A stretch of DNA of 64,000 nucleotides from Anser cygnoides (Eukaryota > Chordata > Aves > Anseriformes > Anatidae), in assembly GCF_040182565.1 (NCBI RefSeq), contig NC_089874.1:64813001-64877000 (forward strand), written 5' to 3'. Positions 19,642-31,168 of this stretch are shown in pieces. The notes beneath the pieces were generated by a model. The model had not been told where the DNA came from. It ran no database searches and saw nothing but the letters and a program-made list of their open reading frames with translations. Numbering within the stretch: the stretch's first letter is position 1; the number at the start of each line of letters is the position of its first letter. The position numbers and the translations under genes were made by a program.

Positions 19642-20629
19642 AAAGACTTAGTCCTAACCTTACGGTTGGTTTTTGCTAAATATATACATGCAAGTATCCG
19701 CGCCCCAGTGTAAACGCCCTCGACCACCTACCCCCATACAGGCCTTGAGGAGCGGGTATCAGGCACACCCAAGTAGTAGCCCAAGACGCCTCGCTAAGCC
19801 ACGCCCCCACGGGTATTCAGCAGTAATTAACATTAAGCAATGAGTGCAAACTTGACTTAGTTATAGCAACAGCCTAACTTCAAGGGTTGGTAAATCTTGT
19901 GCCAGCCACCGCGGTCATACAAGAAACCCAAATCAACCATCCTATTGACACGGCGTAAAGAGTGGTAAAATGCCTATCCTAGCTAACTAAGATCAAAATG
20001 CAACTGAGCTGTCATAAGCCCAAGATGCACCTAAACACACCATTAAGATGATCTTAGGAACTAACGACTGATTTAAACCCACGAAAGCCAGGGCCCAAAC
20101 TGGGATTAGATACCCCACTATGCCTGGCCCTAAATCTTGATACTTACTTTACCGAAGTATCCGCCAGAGAACTACAAGCACAAACGCTTAAAACTCTAAG
20201 GACTTGGCGGTGCCCCAAACCCACCTAGAGGAGCCTGTTCTACAATCGATAATCCCCGATTAACCCAACCACCCCTTGCCAACACAGCCTACATACCGCC
20301 GTCGCCAGCCCACCTCGAATGAGAGCACAACAGTGGACACAATAGCACCCCGCTAATAAGACAGGTCAAGGTATAGCCTATGGAGTGGAAGAAATGGGCT
20401 ACATTCCCTATTCATAGGGCACACGGAAAGAAGCGTGAAACCACTTCTGGAAGGCGGATTTAGCAGTAAAGTGGGACAATAGAGCCTACTTTAAGCCGGC
20501 CCTGGGGCACGTACATACCGCCCGTCACCCTCCTCAAAAGCCACATCCCACATAACTAATACCATAAATACGCTGAGGATGAGGTAAGTCGTAACAAGGT
20601 AAGTGTACCGGAAGGTGTACTTAGAATAT
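19642..20629 (+). rRNA. rrnS: 12S rRNA, full length (unit 2)
   Basis: 988 nt. It lacks the extra A of units 1 and 3 (like the truncated copies) but has A at 19939 and A at 20176 like unit 1: a mosaic of states. Confidence 0.94.
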
Positions 20630-20700
20630 CAAGACGTAGCTATAACACCAAAGCACTCAGCTTACACCTGAAAGATATCTACTAGACCGGATCGTCTTGA
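20630..20700 (+). tRNA. trnV: tRNA-Val(TAC), unit 2
   Basis: Counterpart of 9103-9173. Confidence 0.92.
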
Positions 20701-22313
20701 AGCCCCCCCTCTAGCTCAACCACACAAATAGTACACCAAAACTAAAGAATTTACTAAACTAATTAAACTAAAGCATTTTACAGTCTTAGTATAGGCGATA
20801 GAAAAGACACTTAGACGCGATAGAGACCCCAGTACCGTAAGGGAAAGATGAAATAGCAGTGAAACAATCAAAGCGACAGACAGCAAAGATCAACCCTTGT
20901 ACCTTTTGCATCATGGTTTAGCGAGAACAACCAAGCAAAGTGAACTAAAGTTTGCCCCCCCGAAACCCAAGCGAGCTACTTTCAAGCAGTTAAAGAGAGC
21001 GAACCCGTCTCTGTTGCAAAAGAGTGGGATGACTTGTCAGTAGAGGTGAAAAGCCAACCGAGCTGGGTGATAGCTGGTTACCTGTGAAACGAATCTAAGT
21101 TCCCCCTTAATCCTCCCTACCGGACATCCTGAACCCTAATGAGATGATTAAGAGCTATTTAATGGAGGGACAGCTCCATTAAAAAAGGACACAACCTCGA
21201 CTAGCGGATAATTCTTACTACTGATCCTACCGTGGGCCCTAAAGCAGCCATCAAAAAAGAGTGCGTCAAAGCTCCACCACCTAAAAATACCAAAATAAGA
21301 TGATTCCCTTATCACAAACAGGTCAACCTATGAATATAGGAGAATTAATGCTAAAATAAGTAACTCAGGGCCACACCCCTCTAACGGCGCAAGCTTACAT
21401 AGAAACATTATTAACAGACCTAGACAGATACAAAAACCCCTACAAGACCACGTATTAACTAACCCTGTTAACCCGACTCAGGAGCGCCTATAAGAGCGAT
21501 TAAAATCTGTGAAAGGAACTCGGCAAATTAATAAGGCCCGACTGTTTACCAAAAACATAGCCTTCAGCAAATTAAACAAGTATTGAAGGTGATGCCTGCC
21601 CGGTGACTTAGGTTTAACGGCCGCGGTATCCTAACCGTGCAAAGGTAGCGCAATCAATTGTCCCATAAATCGAGACTTGTATGAATGGCTAAACGAGGTC
21701 TTAACTGTCTCTCACAGATAATCAGTGAAATTGATCTCCCCGTGCAAAAGCGGGGATGTGAACATAAGACGAGAAGACCCTGTGGAACTTAAAAATCAAC
21801 GACCACCGCGAATCCTCAATCAACCCCACTGGGGCCACTACCATCGCAGAGCCTGGTCGATATTTTTCGGTTGGGGCGACCTTGGAGGAGAACAAATCCT
21901 CCAAAAACAAGACCATACCTCTTTACCTAGAGCTACCCCTCAAAGTGCTAACAGTGACCAGACCCAATATAATTGATTAATGGACCAAGCTACCCCAGGG
22001 ATAACAGCGCAATCCCCCTCAAGAGCCCATATCGACAGGGGGGTTTACGACCTCGATGTTGGATCAGGACATCCTAATGGTGCAGCCGCTATTAAGGGTT
22101 CGTTTGTTCAACGATTAACAGTCCTACGTGATCTGAGTTCAGACCGGAGCAATCCAGGTCGGTTTCTATCTATGACACACTCTCCCCAGTACGAAAGGAC
22201 CGGGAAAGTGGGGCCAATACCACAAGCACGCCCCCCCCCCGCTCTAAGCAGTGAAACCAACTAAACCGTGAAGAGGGCCTTCCCCCACCACTTTCAATCC
22301 TAGAAAAGGACCA
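20701..22313 (+). rRNA. rrnL: 16S rRNA, full length (unit 2)
   Basis: 1613 nt, no difference from unit 1 noticed; contains the second humanin-like ORF (21685-21792). Confidence 0.94.
21685..21792 (+). other. Humanin-like small ORF inside 16S rRNA (unit 2)
   Basis: Same 35-codon reading frame as at 10158-10265. Confidence 0.35.
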
Positions 22314-22387
22314 GCTAGAGTGGCAGAGCCCGGCAAGTGCAGAAGGCTTAAGCCCTTTCCCCAGAGGTTCAAATCCTCTCCCTAGCT
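22314..22387 (+). tRNA. trnL2: tRNA-Leu(UUR, TAA), unit 2
   Basis: Counterpart of 10787-10860. Confidence 0.92.
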
Positions 22388-22393
22388 TCACCC

Positions 22394-23371
22394 ATGATTC
22401 AAATAACAACACTAAGCTGCCTCGTTATATCCCTCCTATACATCATCCCAATCCTGATTGCCGTAGCCTTCCTAACCCTAGTAGAACGGAAAATCCTAAG
22501 CTACATACAATCCCGCAAAGGCCCTAACGTTGTCGGGCCTTTTGGCCTACTTCAACCATTTGCGGACGGACTGAAACTATTTACCAAAGAGCCCATCCGA
22601 CCCTCTACCTCTTCCCCACTTCTATTCATTCTGATACCAATACTAGCCCTTGTCCTAGCCCTCACCACTTGAGCACCACTACCACTCCCATTTCCCCTAG
22701 CAGATCTAAACCTCGGAGTTCTCTTCCTAATAGCCATGTCAAGCCTAGCCGTCTACTCAGTCCTATGATCAGGCTGAGCCTCGAACTCAAAATACGCACT
22801 AATCGGAGCCCTACGGGCAGTAGCACAGACCATTTCATACGAAGTGACACTGGCCATAATCCTGCTATCAATAATCATACTAAGCGGAAGCTACACACTC
22901 AGCTCCTTTGCCGTCGCACAGGAGCCTCTATACTTCATTTTCTCCTCATGACCCCTAGCAATAATATGATACGTATCCACCCTAGCAGAGACAAACCGAG
23001 CTCCTTTTGACCTCACAGAGGGCGAATCTGAGCTAGTCTCAGGGTTTAACGTTGAATACGCCGCAGGACCCTTCGCCTTATTCTTCCTAGCTGAATATGC
23101 GAACATTATGCTAATAAATACACTTACAGCCATCATATTCCTAAACCCAAGCGCCCTAGGGCCACCCACAGAACTATTCCCCGTCATCCTAGCCACAAAA
23201 GTCCTCCTACTATCTTCTGGTTTCTTATGGGTCCGAGCTTCATACCCACGATTCCGATATGACCAACTAATGCACCTACTATGAAAAAACTTCCTACCCC
23301 TCACACTAGCTCTGTGCCTCTGACACATCAGCATACCTATCTGCTATGCAGGCCTACCTCCTTACATAAGG
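22394..23371 (+). pseudogene. ND1: ND1, full length (unit 2)
   Basis: 978 bp, open in the mitochondrial code, AGG stop. C at 23023 (silent) is shared with the copy at 33922. Confidence 0.94.
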
Positions 23372-23442
23372 AAATGTGCCTGAACTACAAAGGGTCACTA
23401 TGATAAAGTGAACATAGAGGTATAACAGCCCTCTCATTTCCT
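23370..23442 (+). tRNA. trnI: tRNA-Ile(GAT), unit 2
   Basis: Counterpart of 314-386. Confidence 0.9.
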
Positions 23443-23449
23443 GTTGACC

Positions 23450-23520
23450 TTAGAAAAGTAGGAATTGAACCCACACAAGAGAAATCAAAATTCTCCATAC
23501 TTCCCTTATATTATTTTCTA
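23450..23520 (-). tRNA. trnQ: tRNA-Gln(TTG), unit 2
   Basis: Counterpart of 394-464. Confidence 0.88.
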
Positions 23521-23588
23521 GTAGAGTCAGCTAATCAAGCTATCGGGCCCATACCCCGAAAATGATGGTTTAACCCCCTCCTCTACTA
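23520..23588 (+). tRNA. trnM: tRNA-Met(CAT), T variant (unit 2)
   Basis: T at 23543 in place of the C of units 0 and 1; shared with the copy at 35048. Confidence 0.9.
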
Positions 23589-24629
23589 ATGAACCCTTAC
23601 GCGACCCCAATCATAACCTTCAGCCTCATCTTGGGCACCACAATCACAATTTCCAGCAACCACTGAGTTCTGGCCTGGACAGGACTGGAGATCAACGCAC
23701 TAGCCATCATTCCCCTAATTGCCAAATCCCACCACCCACGAGCAGTAGAAGCCGCAACGAAATACTTCCTAACCCAAGCAGCTGCTTCCGCCCTGGTCCT
23801 ATTCTCTAGCATAACCAATGCCTGAGTCACCGGCCAATGAGACATCACACAAATAAACCACCCAACCTCCTGTCTACTACTGACAGCAGCAATCGCTATT
23901 AAACTGGGCCTAGTGCCATTTCACTTCTGATTCCCAGAAGTACTACAAGGATCGCCACTAATAACAGCCCTGCTACTCTCGACCCTCATAAAATTCCCCC
24001 CACTAACCCTGCTCCTACTAACATCCAAATCCCTCGACCCAGCTCTACTCACCGCCATGGCCCTAGCCTCAACAGCACTAGGAGGCTGAATAGGACTGAA
24101 CCAAACACAAACACGCAAAATCCTAGCCTTCTCGTCCATCTCCCACTTAGGCTGAATCGCCATCATCCTAGTTTACAGCCCCAAATTGGCCTTACTTACC
24201 TTCTACCTATACACAATCATAACATCAGCCGTATTCCTAGCCCTTAACAAAATCAAAGCCCTTAACCTATCCATGATCACAACCTCATGAACAAAAACCC
24301 CAGTGCTAAACGCCACCCTAATACTAGTACTTTTATCCCTAGCAGGCCTCCCCCCATTAACAGGCTTTATACCAAAGTGACTTATCATCCAAGAACTAAC
24401 TAAACAGGAAATAACACCAGCAGCCATGGCAATTGCCATGCTATCACTGCTCAGCCTCTTCTTCTACCTACGCCTCGCATACCACTCAACAATTACCCTT
24501 CCCCCCAACTCCTCTAACCACATAAAACAATGATACACTAGCAAAGCCCCAAGCACACCTACTGCGGTCCTTGCCTCACTATCAATCCTCTTACTTCCCC
24601 TGTCCCCAATAATACATGCCATTGTCTAG
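23589..24629 (+). pseudogene. ND2: ND2, full length (unit 2)
   Basis: 1041 bp, open frame, Glu state restored at the unit 1 variant site. Confidence 0.93.
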
Positions 24630-24700
24630 AAACTTAGGATAACACCCCAAACCGAAGGCCTTCAAAGCCTTAAATAAGAGTTAAACCCTCTTAGTTTCTG
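24628..24700 (+). tRNA. trnW: tRNA-Trp(TCA), unit 2
   Basis: Counterpart of 1572-1644. Confidence 0.9.
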
Positions 24701-24706
24701 CACATT

Positions 24707-24773
24707 AAGACTTACAGAATATTAACCTGTATCTTCTGAATGCAAGTCAGACGCTTTAATTAAGCTAAAGCCT
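24707..24773 (-). tRNA. trnA: tRNA-Ala(TGC), unit 2
   Basis: Counterpart of 1651-1717. Confidence 0.85.
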
Positions 24774-24775
24774 CC

Positions 24776-24848
24776 CTAGACAGATGGGCTTCGATCCCAC
24801 AAAACTCTAGTTAACAGCTAAATGCCTAAACCAATTGGCTTCTGCCTA
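24776..24848 (-). tRNA. trnN: tRNA-Asn(GTT), unit 2
   Basis: Counterpart of 1720-1792. Confidence 0.9.
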
Positions 24849-24851
24849 CAA

Positions 24852-24917
24852 AGACCCTGACGCACCCTAGTGCGCATCGATGAGCTTGCAACTCAACATG
24901 AATTTCACTACAGAGCC
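24852..24917 (-). tRNA. trnC: tRNA-Cys(GCA), unit 2
   Basis: Counterpart of 1796-1861. Confidence 0.86.
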
Positions 24918-24987
24918 GATAAGAAGAGGAATTAAACCTCTGTAAAAAGGACTACAGCCTAACGCTTCAACACTCAGCCATCTTACC
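24917..24987 (-). tRNA. trnY: tRNA-Tyr(GTA), unit 2
   Basis: Counterpart of 1861-1931. Confidence 0.88.
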
Positions 24988-24988
24988 C

Positions 24989-26358
24989 GTCACCTTCATC
25001 AACCGATGACTATTTTCCACTAACCATAAGGATATTGGCACCCTGTACCTCATCTTCGGGGCATGAGCAGGAATAGTCGGCACCGCACTCAGCCTATTAA
25101 TCCGCGCAGAACTAGGACAACCAGGAACTCTCCTAGGCGACGACCAAATTTACAATGTAATCGTTACCGCTCACGCCTTTGTAATAAGCTTCTTTATAGT
25201 CATACCCATCATGATCGGAGGATTCGGCAACTGATTAGTCCCCCTCATAATCGGTGCCCCCGACATAGCATTCCCGCGAATAAACAACATAAGCTTTTGA
25301 CTCCTCCCCCCATCATTCCTCCTCCTACTAGCCTCATCCACTGTAGAAGCTGGCGCCGGCACAGGCTGAACTGTCTACCCTCCCCTAGCAGGTGACCTTG
25401 CCCACGCCGGAGCTTCAGTAGACCTGGCTATCTTCTCACTCCACTTAGCCGGTATCTCCTCCATCCTTGGGGCCATCAACTTTATCACCACAGCCATCAA
25501 CATAAAACCCCCCGCACTCTCACAATACCAAACCCCACTATTTGTCTGATCCGTACTAATTACCGCCATCCTACTCCTTCTATCACTCCCCGTACTCGCC
25601 GCCGGTATTACAATATTACTAACTGATCGAAACCTAAACACCACATTCTTCGACCCCGCTGGAGGAGGAGACCCAATCCTGTACCAACACCTATTCTGAT
25701 TCTTCGGACACCCAGAAGTCTATATTCTGATCCTACCGGGGTTCGGAATCATCTCACACGTAGTCACGTACTACTCAGGCAAAAAGGAGCCCTTCGGCTA
25801 CATGGGAATAGTCTGAGCCATACTATCCATCGGCTTCCTAGGATTCATCGTCTGAGCTCACCACATGTTTACAGTAGGAATAGACGTTGATACCCGAGCC
25901 TACTTTACATCAGCCACTATAATCATTGCCATCCCTACCGGAATCAAAGTATTTAGCTGACTAGCCACCCTGCACGGAGGAACAATCAAATGAGACCCCC
26001 CCCAATACTATGAGCTCTAGGATTTATCTTCCTATTTACCATCGGAGGATTAACAGGAATCGTTCTTGCAAACTCTTCCCTAGACATCGCCCTGCACGAC
26101 ACGTACTACGTAGTTGCCCACTTCCACTACGTCCTATCCATAGGCGCCGTCTTTGCCATTCTAGCAGGATTTACTCACTGATTCCCACTACTCACTGGGT
26201 TTACCCTACACCAAACATGAGCAAAAGCCCACTTCGGGGTAATATTTACAGGAGTAAACCTAACGTTCTTCCCCCAGCACTTCCTAGGCCTAGCAGGAAT
26301 ACCCCGACGATACTCGGACTATCCCGACGCCTACACACTATGAAACACCATTTCCTCC
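24989..26358 (+). pseudogene. COX1: COX1, 5' 1370 nt (unit 2)
   Basis: GTC start, eight-C run at 25996-26003 and truncation at nt 1370, as in the two preceding copies. Confidence 0.93.
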
Positions 26359-26370
26359 TAGTCCTAGGAC
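26359..26370. other. Junction filler J1 (unit 2)
   Basis: Third identical occurrence; palindrome at 26360-26371. Confidence 0.85.
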
Positions 26371-26466
26371 TTAGAGAAACTCCAGTACTAAAAATAGTAA
26401 ACACAAGCAATAATTTCATATACTTCACTCTCACTCACCACTCAACTATCAGCTAACCACACCCCC
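26371..26466 (+). other. Control-region 3' tail fragment (unit 2)
   Basis: Third detached control-region end, 96 nt. Confidence 0.9.
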
Positions 26467-26534
26467 GTCCACATAGCTTAACACAAAGCATGGCACTGAA
26501 GTTGCCAAGATGGCATAAAACATGCCTGCGGACA
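26467..26534 (+). tRNA. trnF: tRNA-Phe(GAA), extra copy (unit 2)
   Basis: Heads the last truncated 12S. Confidence 0.9.
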
Positions 26535-27409
26535 AAAGACTTAGTCCTAACCTTACGGTTGGTTTTTGCTAAATATATACATGCAAGTATCCGCGCCCCA
26601 GTGTAAACGCCCTCGACCACCTACCCCCATACAGGCCTTGAGGAGCGGGTATCAGGCACACCCAAGTAGTAGCCCAAGACGCCTCGCTAAGCCACGCCCC
26701 CACGGGTATTCAGCAGTAATTAACATTAAGCAATGAGTGCAAACTTGACTTAGTTATAGCAACAGCCTAACTTCAAGGGTTGGTAAATCTTGTGCCAGCC
26801 ACCGCGGTCATACAAGAAACCCAAATCAACCGTCCTATTGACACGGCGTAAAGAGTGGTAAAATGCCTATCCTAGCTAACTAAGATCAAAATGCAACTGA
26901 GCTGTCATAAGCCCAAGATGCACCTAAACACACCATTAAGATGATCTTAGGAACTAACGACTGATTTAAACCCACGAAAGCCAGGGCCCAAACTGGGATT
27001 AGATACCCCACTATGCCTGGCCCTAAATCTTGATACTTACTTTACCGAAGTATCCGCCAGAGAACTACGAGCACAAACGCTTAAAACTCTAAGGACTTGG
27101 CGGTGCCCCAAACCCACCTAGAGGAGCCTGTTCTACAATCGATAATCCCCGATTAACCCAACCACCCCTTGCCAACACAGCCTACATACCGCCGTCGCCA
27201 GCCCACCTCGAATGAGAGCACAACAGTGGACACAATAGCACCCCGCTAATAAGACAGGTCAAGGTATAGCCTATGGAGTGGAAGAAATGGGCTACATTCC
27301 CCATTCATAGGGCACACGGAAAGAAGCGTGAAACCACTTCTGGAAGGCGGATTTAGCAGTAAAGTGGGACAATAGAGCCTACTTTAAGCCGGCCCTGGGG
27401 CACGTACAT
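26535..27409 (+). rRNA. rrnS: 12S rRNA, truncated 875 nt (unit 2)
   Basis: Same 3' break; C at 27302 as in the copy at 15008. Confidence 0.93.
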
Positions 27410-27419
27410 GGTTAAACAT
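27410..27419. other. Junction filler J2 (unit 2/terminal unit)
   Basis: Third copy of the ten-nucleotide filler. Confidence 0.75.
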
Positions 27420-27770
27420 GCCTGTTAGTAGTGTGGCGAGCCATAGTGGGAAGGCTAGGGCTATGTTCATAGATAGTTGGGTGGTTGGGGTGAATGTATA
27501 TGGAAGGAGGCCTAGAAGGTTGATTGTAAGAAGTATGATTATTAGGGATGTAAATATTATGGCTCATTTGTGGCCATTTTTGTTGAGTGGGACTATTAGT
27601 TGTTTTGTGATTAGGTGAAGGAGTCATGTTTGGATAGTAGAAAGGCGGTTGTTGATTCATCGGTTGTTTGGGGACGGGAATAGTAGGGCTGGGAAGAGTA
27701 GGGATAGTAGGATTAAGGGGATGCCAAATAGATTGGGGCTGGAAAATTGGTCAAAGAAGCTTAGGTTCAT
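27420..27770 (-). pseudogene. ATP6: ATP6, first 117 codons, inverted (terminal unit)
   Basis: Left copy of the inverted block that precedes the complete mitogenome; together with 39122-39472 it forms part of a 1.36-kb inverted repeat. Confidence 0.92.
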
Positions 27771-27927
27771 GGTCAGGATCATGGTGTGGGTTTGGTAGTG
27801 AGGGAGGTCTTATTTGATGGGGTTTGGTTGTGGTGAAGGCTAGTAGTTTTGGTTGGATGAGGAGTGCTAGGGTTAATCAGGTTATAATTATGATTGAAAA
27901 TCATGGTGCGGGGTTAAGCTGTGGCAT
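27761..27927 (-). pseudogene. ATP8: ATP8, inverted, frameshifted (terminal unit)
   Basis: 167 nt with the same deletion and substitution as 16234-16400. The forward copy at 38964 is undamaged. Confidence 0.92.
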
Positions 27928-27928
27928 A

Positions 27929-27997
27929 TCATTAAGGAGGGGGAAGTCCCTCTTTGGCTAGCTTAAAAGGCTAGTGCTGTTGCATAGCTTCTTAATG
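27929..27997 (-). tRNA. trnK: tRNA-Lys(TTT), inverted (terminal unit)
   Basis: Counterpart of 4874-4942. Confidence 0.9.
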
Positions 27998-27998
27998 A

Positions 27999-28685
27999 TT
28001 AGGATGATGATAGAAGGGACGATCAGGCCTCGAAATGTGGGAGTGGGGTTGATTCTACTACAATGGGTATGTAGCTGTGATTAGCCCCGCAAATTTCTGA
28101 GCATTGTCCGTAAAAAATCCCAGGCCGGGTGGTAATGAATGAAGTTTGGTTTAGTCGGCCTGGGATTGCGTCTGTTTTAACTCCGAGCGTTGGGACTGCT
28201 CAGGAGTGGAGTACGTCTCCTGCAGTAATGATCACGCGGATGGGGGATTCTATTGGGATAACTACGCGGTGGTCAACTTCTAGCAGTCGGAAGTGGCCGT
28301 TGGGTAAGTCTGGGGTGGGCACTATGTAGGAGTCGAATGATAGGTCTTTGAAGTCTGTGTATTCGTAGCTTCAGTATCATTGGTGGCCGATGGCTTTTAG
28401 GGTGAGGTCTGGTTCGTCGATTTTGTCCATTATGTAGAGGATTTGTAGGGATGGGAGGGCGAGGAGTACCAGGACGATAGCAGGTAGGATTGTCCAGATC
28501 AGCTCTACTTCTTGGGCGTCTACAGCATTGGACGAGAGTTTTTCTGTTAGTATGTGGGCTAAAAGGTAGAGAACTAGGCTGCAGATAGCTAGGGCAACGA
28601 TTAGGGCGTGGTCGTGGAATTCAACGAGTTCTTCTATGATGGGTGATGAGGCGTCTTGGAATCCTAGTTGGGAGTGGTTGGCCAC
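27999..28685 (-). pseudogene. COX2: COX2, inverted, full length (terminal unit)
   Basis: 228 codons, Gly at residue 100. Its first 32 nt belong to the 127-bp direct repeat found again at 45535. Confidence 0.93.
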
Positions 28686-28686
28686 A

Positions 28687-28755
28687 TGAGATGTACAGGA
28701 TTTTTACCTGTGATTTAGTCTTGACAAGGCTATGTAATTGGTTTACTAACGTCTC
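28687..28755 (-). tRNA. trnD: tRNA-Asp(GTC), inverted (terminal unit)
   Basis: Inside the 127-bp repeat flanking the complete mitogenome. Confidence 0.9.
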
Positions 28756-28757
28756 AT

Positions 28758-28780
28758 AAGAAAGAAGCATGAGCGGTTAA
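28758..28780 (+). pseudogene. trnS2: tRNA-Ser(UCN) fragment (terminal unit, left flank)
   Basis: 23-nt 5' fragment joined to CYTB nt 745 with AA shared. The right flank (45639-45679) carries a longer fragment of the same tRNA. Confidence 0.85.
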
Positions 28781-29177
28781 CCTCCTGGGAGACCCAGAAA
28801 ACTTCACCCCAGCAAACCCGCTAGTAACCCCACCACACATCAAGCCAGAATGATACTTCCTATTCGCCTACGCCATCCTACGTTCAATCCCAAATAAACT
28901 AGGAGGCGTATTAGCACTGGCCGCCTCCGTACTGATCCTATTCCTAATCCCATTCCTGCACAAATCAAAACAACGAGCAATAACATTCCGACCACTCTCC
29001 CAGCTCCTATTCTGAGTACTAGTCGCCGACCTCCTCGTCCTAACATGAGTAGGAAGCCAACCCGTCGAACACCCATTCATCATCATCGGCCAACTCGCTT
29101 CAATCGCCTACTTCACTATCCTCCTATTTCTCCTCCCCGCCGCAAGCGCCCTAGAAAACAAAATACTCAACTGCTAA
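28779..29177 (+). pseudogene. CYTB: CYTB 3' part, nt 745-1143 (terminal unit)
   Basis: Left end of the permuted mitogenome; open to TAA. The 5' part is 16 kb away at 44780. Confidence 0.93.
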
Positions 29178-29179
29178 AT

Positions 29180-29247
29180 ACTCTAATAGTTTATAAAAAC
29201 ATTGGTCTTGTAAACCAAAGATTGAAGACTTACCACTTCTTAGAGTA
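29180..29247 (+). tRNA. trnT: tRNA-Thr(TGT), terminal unit
   Basis: Counterpart of 6125-6192. Confidence 0.9.
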
Positions 29248-29255
29248 CCCCAAAC

Positions 29256-29324
29256 TCAGAAAAAAAGGACTCAAACCTTTATCTCCAGCTCCCAAAGCTG
29301 GCATTTTCAATAAACTATTCTCTG
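29256..29324 (-). tRNA. trnP: tRNA-Pro(TGG), terminal unit
   Basis: Counterpart of 6201-6269. Confidence 0.9.
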
Positions 29325-29334
29325 ACCCTAACCC

Positions 29335-29856
29335 CTAAACCGCCCGAATAGCACCCCGCGACAACCCCCGCACAAGCTCCAATACAACAAACAAAGTCAA
29401 CAACAGCCCCCAACCCGCCACTAAAAACATCCCTGCCCCATGTGAATAAAACATGGAAACTCCACTAAAATCCGACCGAACAACAAACACCCCAACATTA
29501 TTCACAGTAGAAACCCCGAACTTCCAAGCCCCCATAAACCCCCCAAACACCAACCCCCCAAAAACAATTGCCACAAACGCTACTGCACATCCAATCACCC
29601 GTCAATCCCCCCAAGCCCCAGGGAAAGGCTCCGCTGCTAAAGCTACTGAATAAACAAACACCACCAGCATACCCCCCAAATACACCATAAACAGCACTAA
29701 AGCCACGAACGAAACCCCAAGGCCCAGCAACCACCCGCACCCCGCCACAGACGCTAACACCAAACCAACAACCCCATAATACGGCGAAGGATTCGACGCC
29801 ACACCCAAAACACCCACCGCAAAGCAAATCCCTAAAAAAAACATAAAATAAGTCAT
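29335..29856 (-). pseudogene. ND6: ND6, full length (terminal unit)
   Basis: 522 bp, open in the mitochondrial code. Confidence 0.93.
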
Positions 29857-29924
29857 TATTCCTGCCCGGACACTACCCGAGGCCTGCGGCTCGAAAAGCC
29901 GCCATTGTTCTCAACTACAGGAAC
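29857..29924 (-). tRNA. trnE: tRNA-Glu(TTC), terminal unit
   Basis: Counterpart of 6802-6869. Confidence 0.9.
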
Positions 29925-31100
29925 TAACCGCAAGCCCCCAATAATTCTACCCCATCTATGCCATTATGCTTAACCCCCCCCCCCCTCCCCCCCCGAGGCG
30001 GGGGTATTTGGTTATGCATATTCGTGCATAAATTTATATACCCCATATACATACATACTATAGTACCAGTAATATACATTATATACGGACTATCTTATAA
30101 GCAGGTGCTAAACCCATACATGTACACGGCCATTAAACCCTTAAACACACTCCTACCAAACCACCCGGCATGAATGTTCTAGGACCATACCCCACAACAC
30201 CCAATACAACTCCACTCAAGCGCATAACAAGACCCCATTTTAATGAATGCTCACAGGACATGCTCCAACAACAACTCTCCACCACATATCTCATGCAGTT
30301 CGTATCAGACGGATTTATTAATCGTACTCCTCACGTGAAATCAGCAACCCGTTGCACATAATGTCCGGTATGACTAGCTTCAGGCCCATACGTTCCCCCT
30401 AAACCCCTCGCCCTCCTCACATTTTTGCGCCTCTGGTTCCTCGGTCAGGGCCATCCATTGGGTTCACTCACCCCTCCTTGCCCTTCAAAGTGGCATCTGT
30501 GAGTACTTTCACCTTCTCAATGCGTAATCGCGGCATGTTCCAGCTTTTTGGCGCCTCTGGTTCCTCTTATTTTTTCCGGGGTTACCTCACAGGTGGCTAT
30601 TCCCAGTGATCTCGGGGGTCCCACAATCTAAGCCTGGACACACCTGCCTCACGGCCTATCCTATATTTCAAGGGTCCCTCGATGAGACGGTTGGCGTATA
30701 TGGGGAATCATCCTGACACTGATGCACTTTGACCACATTCAGTTAATGTTACCTCCACCCTCCGGGTTAAATGGGGCTATTGGATGAATGCTCGTTGGAC
30801 ATAGCACAAAACAACAAATCATTAAGCGCAACCCCTGCGCTTCACAAACTAAACCAGTAAACTTTCGCTAACCACCATGTAGCATAAACCTTCATCGCCC
30901 AATCCCAGCAAACTACCTCTAAAACTCCATTAATCATCCCTTCCATGACATCATCGGAACGATGTATATATACACACAAACACATACAAAATAACTTAAA
31001 CTTATTAGAGAAACTCCAGTACTAAAAATAGTAAACACAAGCAATAATTTCATATACTTCACTCTCACTCACCACTCAACTATCAGCTAACCACACCCCC
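29925..31100 (+). promoter_or_regulatory. Mitochondrial control region, full copy (terminal unit)
   Basis: 1176 nt with C-run at 29974, bird similarity box at 30717 and CSB-1-like at 30777. T at 30967 (GTATAT for GTACAT) is unique to this copy. Confidence 0.92.
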
Positions 31101-31168
31101 GTCCACATAGCTTAACACAAAGCATGGCACTGAAGTTGCCAAGATGGCATAAAACATGCCTGCGGACA
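31101..31168 (+). tRNA. trnF: tRNA-Phe(GAA), terminal unit
   Basis: Counterpart of 8046-8113. Confidence 0.9.

Larger units (their letters stand above)
15893..27419 (+). repeat. Array unit 2 (11,527 bp)
   Basis: Second complete unit. It carries a 1-bp deletion plus a substitution in the inverted ATP8 (shared with the next unit), lacks the extra A in the full 12S, and has T in tRNA-Met at 23543. Same gene content and junctions as unit 1. Confidence 0.93.
28654..28780. repeat. 127-bp flanking direct repeat, left copy
   Basis: Inverted COX2 5' end, tRNA-Asp and tRNA-Ser start, corresponding to forward positions 38237 down to 38111. The same stretch in the same orientation is at 45535-45661, on the other side of the complete mitogenome. 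Confidence 0.85.

Noticed and set aside
22891..23334. 147-codon minus-strand ORF opposite the ND1 3' part (also 11364, 34419)
   Set aside because: Antisense shadow of ND1 in an identical position in every copy.
27420..28780. A mobile element carrying the inverted block
   Set aside because: No transposase, terminal repeats of known type or target duplications at its own ends; the ends are mtDNA breakpoints with filler or microhomology.
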